DNA of 59,479 nucleotides from Oscillospiraceae bacterium (lineage in GTDB: Bacteria > Bacillota > Clostridia > Oscillospirales > Oscillospiraceae), in contig CADBKF010000004.1 of NCBI GenBank assembly GCA_902795195.1, positions 1 through 59,479 on the forward strand. Reading direction: 5' to 3'. Made by a program: the position numbers and the translations under genes. This document shows positions 27,874 through 34,845 of this stretch, one piece after another (position 1 is the stretch's first letter; each line of letters starts with the position of its first letter). The notes under the pieces were generated by a model, which was not told the origin of the DNA, searched no databases, and saw nothing but the letters and a program-made list of their open reading frames with translations.

Positions 27874-28275
27874 ATGGCAAAATACGTTTATCCCGCAATC
27901 TTTACACCGGAGGACGGCGGTGTGTCCGTCAATTTTCCCGATCTGCACAACTGCTTCACCAGCGGCGAGGATCTGGCCGATGCGCTGGAAATGGCCGAAG
28001 ATGTGCTGTGTATGACGCTCTACGGTCTGGAAGAAAAGCAGGCTGATATTCCCGCTCCGTCACGGATCGAGGTGGTTCAGGCGCAGACAAAAGGCGCGGA
28101 GTTTGTGACCCTGATCTGCTGCGACACCATCGAATACCGCCGTTTCCATGACAACCGGGCTGTGAAAAAGACGCTCTCGATTCCGTCCTGGCTGAATGAC
28201 ATGGCCGAGCGGGCCGGGGTGAATTTCTCCGGCACGCTGCAGGATGCGCTGAAACAGCAGCTGCACATCAACTGA
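27874..28275 (+). CDS. hicB: HicB-family antitoxin
   Basis: 133 residues from ATG at 27874 (AAAGGAG at -8). N-terminal partial RNase-H-like fold: YPAIFTPEDGGVSVNFPDLH, then SGEDLADALEMAEDVL; C-terminal half ends in a ribbon-helix-helix/HTH-like DNA-binding segment (KKTLSIPSWLNDMAERAGVN, then LQDALKQQL). Neutralises HicA and represses the operon. Confidence 0.93.
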   Translation: MAKYVYPAIFTPEDGGVSVNFPDLHNCFTSGEDLADALEMAEDVLCMTLYGLEEKQADIPAPSRIEVVQAQTKGAEFVTLICCDTIEYRRFHDNRAVKKTLSIPSWLNDMAERAGVNFSGTLQDALKQQLHIN

Positions 28276-28286
28276 CACAGAAAACG

Positions 28287-28318
28287 AAGCCGCTTCCCTT
28301 GATTGGGAGGCGGCTTTT
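28287..28318 (+). terminator. Terminator after hicB
   Basis: 12-bp stem (28287-28298 with 28305-28316, one G-T pair) and a short T-run; lies between the convergent hicB and fic genes. Confidence 0.75.
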
Positions 28319-28321
28319 GTG

Positions 28322-28981
28322 TTATCCGATGCCTTGGATCGCGTTCTCGTAAAGGAAGGCCAGGAGAGTTTCCCCGTCGCCGGTGTTGTAGTAGTCCAGC
28401 AGCAGGGTGTTGAACTGCTCCATGTGGCGGTCTGTGATCGTGAGCATCCCGGCGCCGGCCATCAGAAGGATTTTGTTCGCCACGGTCAGGCTGGTGCGCT
28501 TATTGCCGTCCCAGAAGAGCTGCGCTCTACAGCCCCACAGAAAGGCTGTGAGCGCTTTTTCTGTGACGGTGGTGTCTGCGGTTAGGATTTCGGCCAAATG
28601 CGCGGAGGCGTCGTTGCAATTCGGTACAGGGGGAATATACTCTGTACCGGAGATGCCGACGGTGCCGGTGCGGAGCTTTCCCCACTCCAAAGCCTCGTTC
28701 CGGGCAATGTAGCCGTTCAGTTTGCAGACATAATCCAGATCAAGCGGGGCATCGAAGCTGGCCAGCAGAAAGCGCCAGGCGTCCCGCATATTCAGGATCG
28801 CTTCGATGTCCGACAGCTGCACGTTCGGGACGTTGACGCCATCCAGGATGGTCCTGGTCTGCGGGAAGGTTACGGCGCGGTTCTCCATCCGCATGCCGCA
28901 GTAGACGTTTTCGTCCCACTTCTTTTTCCCCAGGAAGATCGACTGCTCCCGGGTCAGATGGTACTTGTCGGGAAATTTCAT
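28322..28981 (-). CDS. Fic-domain protein lacking the catalytic His
   Basis: 219 residues from ATG at 28981, overlapping the kinase gene by 4 bp (ATGA). The Fic core is helical, and its active loop reads Q154-LFWDGNKR-162 where most Fic enzymes have HPFxxGNGR or HPFxDGNKR. The anion-binding GN-K/R part is kept, but the general-base His is Gln. Fic enzymes transfer AMP or other groups to target hydroxyls; without His the enzyme may be inactive, regulatory or use another chemistry. Last gene of the XRE-Zeta-like-Fic operon. Family assignment is by motif only. Confidence 0.85.
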   Translation of the reverse strand: MKFPDKYHLTREQSIFLGKKKWDENVYCGMRMENRAVTFPQTRTILDGVNVPNVQLSDIEAILNMRDAWRFLLASFDAPLDLDYVCKLNGYIARNEALEWGKLRTGTVGISGTEYIPPVPNCNDASAHLAEILTADTTVTEKALTAFLWGCRAQLFWDGNKRTSLTVANKILLMAGAGMLTITDRHMEQFNTLLLDYYNTGDGETLLAFLYENAIQGIG

Positions 28982-29547
28982 GCACGCACCTCCCGGAGAT
29001 AACCCTGCAGCTCTGTGAGCCACAGGGGGCGGTGCTCGCCGATGGCCAGCAGCTCGCCGTTGCGATACGCTGCAACCTCAACAAAGCCGTTGTCGTTGTC
29101 ATAGAACTCTGCGGTGTCACAGTACGGCAGAATCTTCTTCACAGCCTCCCAGCGGCCTGCAAACCGGCGCTCTACGTCGTTCTCCGCGATGTTGTGGCCG
29201 CCGCGCCGGACGCGGTTGGCGATGCGCTCCAAGCACTCTTGGGGTGTATCCAGGGCAACGTAGTACAGCCGAACAGAATAGCCCCGCTCCCGGGCTTCCC
29301 TTGCCGTCTGCTCGGTCTTGTGGCCGGAGAGCGTAGTTTCCTGGGTGAAGGAGATTCCGCGCTCCAGACAGTCCCGGATGCGCCGGATCGCCTCACGTTC
29401 GCCTGTGAGCGGGTTTCCGCCGAGCTCAGCGGTGATCTTGTCCACGTCGATAATCACGCCCAGATCGTCCCGGATGCCCTTCAAAACGCCCGTGAAGCTG
29501 CTCTTGCCGACGCCGTTCACCCCGCCGATGATCATGTAGTACTTCAT
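28978..29547 (-). CDS. Zeta-toxin-like P-loop kinase
   Basis: 189 residues; AGGAGG precedes the ATG at 29547. Walker A GGVNGVGKSS at 8-17, Asp in DVDKIT (~34-39), ETTLSG (~69-74) and a lid-type segment HNIAENDVERRF resemble zeta toxins, which phosphorylate UDP-N-acetylglucosamine, and related small AAA-like kinases. No epsilon-type antitoxin gene is next to it; instead an XRE-type gene lies 11 bp upstream and a Fic gene overlaps downstream. Substrate unknown. Confidence 0.85.
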   Translation of the reverse strand: MKYYMIIGGVNGVGKSSFTGVLKGIRDDLGVIIDVDKITAELGGNPLTGEREAIRRIRDCLERGISFTQETTLSGHKTEQTAREARERGYSVRLYYVALDTPQECLERIANRVRRGGHNIAENDVERRFAGRWEAVKKILPYCDTAEFYDNDNGFVEVAAYRNGELLAIGEHRPLWLTELQGYLREVRA

Positions 29548-29558
29548 TCCTGGGCCTC

Positions 29559-29768
29559 CTAGATAGTCCTGCCGTCTTCAAGCACGAACTCAGCACGCCA
29601 TTGGCAGCCCAACGCTTCAGCAATTTTTTCAAGCTCTTCATTGGTCAAGGTGTTTCGTTTGACCTTCTGATTGAGATTTGACGGGGTGGTGCCGATCCTA
29701 CGCGCAAGCTCGGCTTGGCTGATTCCCGCAAAGGCCAGGACCATTTTCAGCTTCTGCTCTATTGTCAT
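29559..29768 (-). CDS. Small XRE-type HTH protein
   Basis: 69 residues from ATG at 29768 (GGAGG upstream). Nearly the whole chain is one HTH_3 domain: LKMVLAFAGISQAELARRIG then TPSNLNQKVKRNTLTNEELE. It begins the operon with the Zeta-like kinase and Fic genes; as the promoter-proximal gene it probably represses the divergent promoters and may act as an antitoxin (inference). Confidence 0.9.
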   Translation of the reverse strand: MTIEQKLKMVLAFAGISQAELARRIGTTPSNLNQKVKRNTLTNEELEKIAEALGCQWRAEFVLEDGRTI

Positions 29769-29787
29769 AATATCGCCTCCTGTCTAT

Positions 29788-29816
29788 ACTATACAGCATA
29801 TTCTTAACAATTTCAA
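29788..29816 (-). promoter_or_regulatory. Promoter of the XRE-Zeta-Fic operon
   Basis: Minus strand -35 TTGAAA (29816-29811), 17-bp spacer, -10 TATAGT (29793-29788). The string ATGCTGTATAGTATAGACAG around the -10 closely resembles TTGCTGTATAATAAAGACAG in the divergent promoter, so both may share an operator. Confidence 0.8.
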
Positions 29817-29857
29817 GAGAAAAATAAAAAATATTTAGAAAAATATCAATAAAACAC

Positions 29858-29886
29858 TTGACAACATTTAGAATTTGCTGTATAAT
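29858..29886 (+). promoter_or_regulatory. Consensus promoter of the rightward satellite operon
   Basis: -35 TTGACA (29858-29863), exactly 17 bp, -10 TATAAT (29881-29886): a full consensus match. It should be very active unless repressed. The transcript has a leader of about 175 nt before 30071; the bases after the -10 (AGACAGTTAAGGGAG) also follow the hicAB -10. Confidence 0.88.
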
Positions 29887-30070
29887 AAAGACAGTTAAGG
29901 GAGCTGCTTGCAAGCCAATGTGGACGGGAGTACCGATCACGGGAAAGCAAGAGTACAAGGTCAGAGCGGGAACGGATAAGAGAGATTGAGACGGCAGAGG
30001 AGCCTAGATGTTTAACGCCACCCTCCGCTTGCAGGGAGCCCTTGAAAATCAAAACATGGAGGTAACACCA

Positions 30071-30349
30071 ATGAGCACCATCGAACTCAACACCACCGCC
30101 CGGAACCTGATGGAGATCCGCCAGATGATCAAGGAGCTGGAGGCCGAGGCCGAAGCCCTCACCGATCAGCTCAAGGCCGTCATGGTCGAGCGCGGCGACG
30201 AAACCCTCACCGGCGACGGCTGGAAGGCCAGCTGGAAGAACGTCACCAGCAGCCGCTTCGACAGCAAGGCATTCAAGGCTGACCACGCCGATCTGTACGG
30301 TCTGTACAGCAAGCCGACCACCACCTGCCGCTTCACCCTCACCGTATGA
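30071..30349 (+). CDS. Small phage-type coiled-coil protein
   Basis: 92 residues from ATG at 30071 (GGAGGT at -9). A helical segment (ARNLMEIRQMIKELEAEAEA) is followed by a compact part SWKNVTSSRFDSKAFKADH and a C-terminus TTTCRFTLTV. This helix-plus-'SSRFD..AFK...DLY' pattern is common among small proteins of Firmicute phages; function unknown. First gene after the consensus promoter. Confidence 0.75.
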   Translation: MSTIELNTTARNLMEIRQMIKELEAEAEALTDQLKAVMVERGDETLTGDGWKASWKNVTSSRFDSKAFKADHADLYGLYSKPTTTCRFTLTV

Positions 30350-30468
30350 AAAACGGCCCTTGCGTGAACGCCGACCAAAGCAACACGCAAGAGCCCGGAA
30401 ACACCGCTGGAGCGGGTCGAGAATATTTTACACCCGACCCGCTCCCATGTCAATCAAAAAAATGAATC
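30350..30468 (+). other. Two stem-loops between small satellite genes
   Basis: After the 30071 gene come a 7-8-bp stem built on TTGCGTG/CACGCAA (about 30360-30390) and an 11-bp perfect stem (30409-30419 with 30435-30445). No clear T-run follows. They could be an RNA-processing site, a partial terminator or a small structured RNA. Confidence 0.5.
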
Positions 30469-30483
30469 ATGGGAGGTTTTTAC

Positions 30484-30789
30484 ATGGAAACAATCACCAA
30501 CACCGATTTTCAAAGCAGCTTGCTCGACGTGCTGTTTGACGCTGATCTCTGGGAGGATCTGCGTGATGGCGATCCCACCGCTGCGACGGCCAGCGAGCGA
30601 CTGACCGAGGCCGAGGCTCCTCTTATCGCCGGACATTCCGTGGAGGAGTCGGACGCCTTGACCAGCGCAATCTGGGGCCTTATCGCCGCACATGAGAAGC
30701 TGGCCTTTCTTTACGGCTACCGCGTCTGTACCGCACTTGGTGTGAACCCTTCACCCACCGCACCGTGCGCAAAGGAAGGGAGGGCATGA
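30484..30789 (+). CDS. Small satellite/phage protein of unknown function
   Basis: 101 residues from ATG at 30484 (GGGAGG upstream). Acidic, mainly helical: FQSSLLDVLFDADLWEDLRD, then ASERLTEAEAPLIAGHSVEE and a hydrophobic helix SAIWGLIAAHEKLAFLYGYR. I do not recognise a family with confidence (possibly related to DUF6809-type phage proteins). It is followed after 3 bp by the next gene, suggesting co-translation. Confidence 0.65.
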   Translation: METITNTDFQSSLLDVLFDADLWEDLRDGDPTAATASERLTEAEAPLIAGHSVEESDALTSAIWGLIAAHEKLAFLYGYRVCTALGVNPSPTAPCAKEGRA

Positions 30790-30792
30790 GCC

Positions 30793-31119
30793 ATGAGTCA
30801 GAAGAAAGCGAGCGCCCAGCACGCAGATTTGTGGGAAATTCTCTCAGAGATGGACTGCCTGGCGAACGATTTGGACGGGTTTATCGATATCCTGGCCTTC
30901 ATCCTGGATGCCGCTGCAGATGAGGCACACGATGCCGTCGAGTCTGATGACGGAGATATGGCGCGATGCTTTGCCGCCCGGTTTGAAGCCATGGCAAAAA
31001 TGCTGTTCGCCGTCCACGGCAGCATACAGGGCCTGTCAAAGCAGTTAACTGCTTATGTCGATACAAGCCTCGATCTGGTCAAACAGAGTCGGCTCGCTCA
31101 GATACCATCCTTCGGTTGA
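30793..31119 (+). CDS. Small helical protein of unknown function
   Basis: 108 residues, start ATG at 30793 preceded by GGGAGG. It is acidic and Ala-rich, with several Met (e.g. FIDILAFILDAAADEAHDAV, ARFEAMAKMLFAVHGSIQGL), suggesting a helical bundle. No known domain recognised. It is coupled to the 30484 gene; both belong to the rightward unit driven by the consensus promoter at 29.87 kb. Confidence 0.65.
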   Translation: MSQKKASAQHADLWEILSEMDCLANDLDGFIDILAFILDAAADEAHDAVESDDGDMARCFAARFEAMAKMLFAVHGSIQGLSKQLTAYVDTSLDLVKQSRLAQIPSFG

Positions 31120-31235
31120 GTGGAATGCTGATTTTTTCCCCGGCCAGTAAATGAAATACGAGCTCATCGGCCCCGCAATGATCCCCTGGAGCTTTCCCAG
31201 TACCTTTTCCCAAAATGAAAGAGAGGAGCAATCAC

Positions 31236-31490
31236 ATGGACGAACGAGCAGAACTCGCAAGCATTCTTTCCCGTATGACAGATGATCAATGGCAATGGTT
31301 TCTAACTGAAGCAGCCAAACTATTCACGCCGGAGGCGATGCCCAAGGCTGTGAAGCATGAAACCGTCGGAGAGGTTCAGGCACTCTGCCAGGCAACAGGC
31401 GCTTTCTCTGCCGAAGCAGAGCGGGCAGGAGCCGAATGCGCCGCCGTGGCCTACCGTGGCGCCAGGGCTGCGTTGATCTCCGAGGCCTAG
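31236..31490 (+). CDS. Small hypothetical protein
   Basis: 84 residues from ATG at 31236 (GAGAGGAGCAATCAC precedes). Helical, with DDQWQWFLTEAAKLFTPEAM and a C-terminal Ala-rich helix. No family recognised. 116 bp after the previous gene, last of the rightward satellite genes. Confidence 0.55.
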   Translation: MDERAELASILSRMTDDQWQWFLTEAAKLFTPEAMPKAVKHETVGEVQALCQATGAFSAEAERAGAECAAVAYRGARAALISEA

Positions 31491-31931
31491 AAGCTGTCTC
31501 AGCATAGAGCGGCAGCTGTTACACCCCGTCTGAGGCTCTTGCAAGACGCGCAGAGCGATTTTTAGAAGCAGAGCAGGTGCAAGCATTCCCGCAATGTCAA
31601 AAATGCGCACAGCGACGAAAAACGCCCATCGGGGAATCATTCCCGATGGGCGTTCACTTTAAAATCAGATATAGGCCCTACGAGGCTGCCTCTGACGCAC
31701 TGCTTTTTGCCGTAGGCCAAATTGGGAAACGTCGGTTTTGAAAAAACAGACGTGCAGCTGCGTCAGCATTCCGGGGTTTCAGGGGAGCACTCTGACAAGC
31801 GTTTTCGCATCTGGACGTCCAGATGCATTGCTTGCGGGTTTTGTGGAAAGGTTAAAACGTGTTTGCCCGGGCTCGTTCACACTGTGTCGAGCATGATACG
31901 GCCCAGTGAAGCGCCTGTTTGCGGCATCTAA
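31491..31931. other. Gene-poor stretch between rightward orfs and the terminase-like gene
   Basis: 441 bp without a supported gene. It holds the terminator-like hairpin at 31621-31654. The remainder has an open frame at 31722-31931 that lacks a ribosome binding site and has a composition unlike its neighbours. The strand switch happens here. Confidence 0.7.
31616..31654 (-). terminator. Terminator of the leftward satellite operon
   Basis: A 13-bp perfect stem (31621-31633 with 31642-31654) and 8-nt loop. On the minus strand it is followed by TTTTT (31620-31616), so it most likely ends the leftward transcript from 36.8 kb to 31.9 kb. Confidence 0.8.
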
Positions 31932-32603
31932 CTATTGTTCCTGTATCGCCGTGATAACAAAACCTCCTGGCAGCGAGGCGTTGAAGGATCCCCATGCTTC
32001 GGATATCTGGTGAATCTCCCACTTCGATTTTGAAGGTTTCATGTGGTCGGCTATGTCCACGGCTTCCAGCCATTCCTGCAGCTTCTCCCATGCATCTTTC
32101 GCCTGGCGCTCGGCTTCTGCTTCCGGTTCGCCCAAGGCGGTGAAAACGTTCTTTATGCTTGCCATGTCCAGATTCTTCCAGAAGGATACGTTAAGCTCTT
32201 TGGCGTATCCGTTTACGGTCTTCAGAACTCCGGTATTCGTCAAGTGTTTTAGCGTCCGTTCACTTTCGCCTAACAGAGTGGCTATTTGTACCCCGGATAA
32301 GACGGTGTCCTGGTTTATCTCCATGAAGAAGCCCGGCCTGGAAGCTGGAGCTTCCCGGTTCTCTGCTTCCTCTGCTGTTTCTCCGTCCAGTTTGTAGTGG
32401 AGATACTCGGAGAAGGTATCGCAGATGTTGAAGTTTCTGCTTTCCGTCCTGGCGATTATGCCAAGCTTTTCAAGCTGATATACACGCTGTACCGTCAAGC
32501 CTAGAAGGCAAGCTATCCCCTTCGCGTCTGTCTCGGCCCGCTTGAAATACAAAGCTTCGGCTTCTTCGTCCGTACAGCAGATATTCGTATTGTTTTCGCT
32601 CAC
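31932..32603 (-). CDS. Terminase-small-subunit-like (Nu1-type) DNA-binding protein
   Basis: 223 residues; starts at GTG 32603 with AGGAAGTG five bases upstream. Two Nu1/MerR-type winged-helix segments are visible: GIACLLGLTVQRVYQLEKLG (near 30-50) and SGVQIATLLGESERTLKHLT (near 105-125). The rest is helical and charged (EAERQAKDAWEKLQEWLEAV). Such double-HTH proteins act as terminase small subunits that recognise cos or pac DNA. In a PICI, a satellite TerS redirects helper-phage packaging. Assignment rests on fold reading and context. Confidence 0.6.
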   Translation of the reverse strand: MSENNTNICCTDEEAEALYFKRAETDAKGIACLLGLTVQRVYQLEKLGIIARTESRNFNICDTFSEYLHYKLDGETAEEAENREAPASRPGFFMEINQDTVLSGVQIATLLGESERTLKHLTNTGVLKTVNGYAKELNVSFWKNLDMASIKNVFTALGEPEAEAERQAKDAWEKLQEWLEAVDIADHMKPSKSKWEIHQISEAWGSFNASLPGGFVITAIQEQ

Positions 32604-32770
32604 AGTATCACTTCCTGTTATGAAATTAAAGTGCCCAAAAAAATCTGCCGGTAACTAGCAACAATCCGGGGTCGCCGAACCCGCACATATACGGGGGGTG
32701 GCTCCACAGTACCTTTTCCGGCACGAGCATATTTGCTCTCCAAGAATTCAGGCTTGATCTTTGCGGCAAC
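32604..32770. other. Possible cos-like region upstream of the terminase-like gene
   Basis: 167 non-coding bp with a GGGTCGCCGAACCC inverted repeat (about 32669-32682), an ACCC...GGGGGGT pairing around 32679-32699 and a G-run next to GGTGGCTCCACAG (32697-32709). Clustered inverted repeats directly before a small-terminase gene are where cos sites of cohesive-end phages are found. This is inference. Confidence 0.4.
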
Positions 32771-33649
32771 TCAACATGGACTCAAATTGCTCTTTTCAAT
32801 TGCTTTGCGAAAAGTATTCTCAAGCTCCATTCTGCGGATGGCATGGCGCTCAGTTGCGCTGCTGCCGCTTTCCTTGAATGCCTGCAAGCCAGTTCCTGCA
32901 TACAGATTGATTTCACCGTCCAAAAACTGTTCCAGGCCCACCTTAGTTCCGTGCTGCCGCAGCAGCATCAGCGCACGATCTTCCAGCCTTATAGCTGCAT
33001 CCTTCGTGATATGCAGTTCTTGGGCGACGCTTTTCCGATCGCGCTGTGCATAATACCGTGCCCGGATCATTTGCCGCTCAGCGGAGGGCAATTCTTTGAT
33101 CAACTGCTCAATTGCTTTGGTCAACTCGGACTTGAAAATTCTGTCTACTGCACTGGAAATGCTTTCGTGTCGCTCTTCAGGCAAAGGCAGAATATCCAGA
33201 AGCGAACCGTCCTTTTCTCCACTGTCATCTGTATTTGAATCCAGATGATAGGCTTTGGGGTCGATCACAGGATCAAACCGCCGCGAGCCATCCGCATAAT
33301 GCCCGCCGCGATCAAGTCCGTTTTCCCGATAAATTGCAGCTTGCAGGCAGAACATGTATAGAGACACAAAAGAGCCATCCCGCTCGGGATCAAATCTTTG
33401 TAATGCATCACACATGGCGATATACCCGCATTGCGTCAGATCGTCATATTCCAGCTGAAACGATTTGGGAAGCCCGATAAATACGTGTCTGCAATACCAC
33501 ATGCAGAATTTCTGGACTACTTTCCACAGTTCGGGCTTTAGATCATCTTCTCCCGCTATGATTCTTCCCGCCAGCGCATTGGCTTTAACGTGTGATCTCC
33601 TTTTATCCTCATCGCCACTGCGGTACTTTAGTTTTTTCTTTTCCTGCAT
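32771..33649 (-). CDS. Sigma-70-family factor of the satellite
   Basis: 292 residues from ATG at 33649 (GGGAGG at -10). Region 2-like: YDDLTQCGYIAMCDALQRFD (near 70-90) and SLYMFCLQAAIYREN; region 4-like: LIKELPSAERQMIRARYYAQ then SVAQELHITKDAAIRLEDRA with an HTH. It lacks obvious regions 1.1 and 3 of the primary factor. Probably turns on the packaging end of the element or a helper's late genes; target promoters unknown. Confidence 0.85.
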   Translation of the reverse strand: MQEKKKLKYRSGDEDKRRSHVKANALAGRIIAGEDDLKPELWKVVQKFCMWYCRHVFIGLPKSFQLEYDDLTQCGYIAMCDALQRFDPERDGSFVSLYMFCLQAAIYRENGLDRGGHYADGSRRFDPVIDPKAYHLDSNTDDSGEKDGSLLDILPLPEERHESISSAVDRIFKSELTKAIEQLIKELPSAERQMIRARYYAQRDRKSVAQELHITKDAAIRLEDRALMLLRQHGTKVGLEQFLDGEINLYAGTGLQAFKESGSSATERHAIRRMELENTFRKAIEKSNLSPC

Positions 33650-33748
33650 GTTGACCTTGCCTCCCGAATTTGTTATTCTAGCGACAAGGTTTGCTGGTTC
33701 GCCCTTATGCTTGGCGGCTGCGGCATGGCATTGCTGCGGCCGTCGTAA

Positions 33749-34270
33749 TTATTTCCGCCTTCTTTCCGGCCTTCTCACTCCCGCCGGAATAATCCATCTC
33801 TGATTACCACCTGAGGTAAGCCCCCTGCGCTTTTTGGCACCAGGCAGCAGCCCAAGACGGCACCAGGCATTGACCGTGTTGATGTTCAATCCCCAAGCGT
33901 TGGCAAGGTCCCGCGTGGAGACGTAGCCCTCAGGGTGCGTCTTGACATATGCATAGACTTCCTGTTTTAGTGTCCCGCTTGGAATACCGAGAGGAACGCT
34001 GATTTCTCGAAATGGTTTTCTCTCAACAAAGCGCTGTACAAAAATGTCCCGCATCCAAGCATCCGGGATACTATCGATGTAGTCTATCCGGCGACGGTAT
34101 TCCTGCATCAGAGACTCTGCCTCTCCCTGGAATACCTCCAGCACAGGAGGCATTGTTTTGTCTGGCGCATCATGGAAAAACGCAGGGATGCAATTACTGT
34201 TCAGTTGCTTCAAGATCCTCTGTAGATTGAGAGTGATATATAGCAAGTCATTCAGTTCCAGGATGGTCAT
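33749..34270 (-). CDS. ArpU/sigma-4-like protein with C-terminal MerR-type HTH
   Basis: 173 residues from ATG at 34270 (GGGAGGAACGGCC precedes), overlapping the upstream gene by 4 bp. The middle (SIPDAWMRDIFVQRFVERKP then FREISVPLGIPSGTLKQEVY) resembles sigma region 4, and the C-terminal 60 residues form a second HTH (STRDLANAWGLNINTVNAWC). Its end is Arg/Lys rich. Likely a DNA-binding transcription regulator of the satellite. Confidence 0.65.
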   Translation of the reverse strand: MTILELNDLLYITLNLQRILKQLNSNCIPAFFHDAPDKTMPPVLEVFQGEAESLMQEYRRRIDYIDSIPDAWMRDIFVQRFVERKPFREISVPLGIPSGTLKQEVYAYVKTHPEGYVSTRDLANAWGLNINTVNAWCRLGLLPGAKKRRGLTSGGNQRWIIPAGVRRPERRRK

Positions 34271-34746
34271 GGCCGTTCCTCCCATGTGCCTCCCTGGAAA
34301 TACCGTGCAAGCAGCCTTTGGATTGCACGGTCGGAAATGCCACCGAGCAAAGCAGCGATGCTTTTTCCAGTGAGCAAATCCACATAGTAGAGGCTCAAAA
34401 CAAGACGGAGATAGCCGTCCGGGACAGCTGCGATCTTCCTTTCAAGCTTTGCCTGCATTTCCAGATATTCCTGCTGCAGCACGCCCAATTCCGCAACCAG
34501 ACGTTCCTTCTGTTCACTGCGATTCTCTGCGCAATGTGAGCTCAAAAGCGTACGAGTAAGGGAATGATACTGTTTCTCTGCCGCAGCTTCTCTGCGAGCT
34601 ATGGCTTGAAGTTCCTTTTGCTTCGAGATGATCGCCACCCGTAAAGGACGCAGCAAGTCCAGTTCCTGCTTCTTGAGTGGCGCATTATAAGCGGTTTTCC
34701 AGTGTTTGGAGTCTTCAAGTGGACTCTCGTTTATATGGCTTTGCAT
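34267..34746 (-). CDS. ArpU/DUF1492-like phage regulator
   Basis: 159 residues from ATG at 34746 (AAGGAG at -10). A long helical N-terminal part (coiled-coil-like ISKQKELQAIARREAAAEKQ) leads to a region-4-like HTH near the C-terminus (YLRLVLSLYYVDLLTGKSIA, then GISDRAIQRLLARYFQGG). ArpU-type proteins control late transcription in Gram-positive phages. Exact family uncertain. Confidence 0.6.
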   Translation of the reverse strand: MQSHINESPLEDSKHWKTAYNAPLKKQELDLLRPLRVAIISKQKELQAIARREAAAEKQYHSLTRTLLSSHCAENRSEQKERLVAELGVLQQEYLEMQAKLERKIAAVPDGYLRLVLSLYYVDLLTGKSIAALLGGISDRAIQRLLARYFQGGTWEERP

Positions 34747-34845
34747 TGACAACCCGCTCCTTCCCGTGGTAGAATCTGAGCGGGTTTCCGGGAAGGATCA
34801 GGTTATACGGGGGCGTGCTGCGTGACGTGCGGCACGCCCCCCTTT

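Noticed and set aside
31722..31931. 69-codon frame between satellite units
   Set aside because: No ribosome binding site and no domain; antisense to the terminase-like gene's downstream region.
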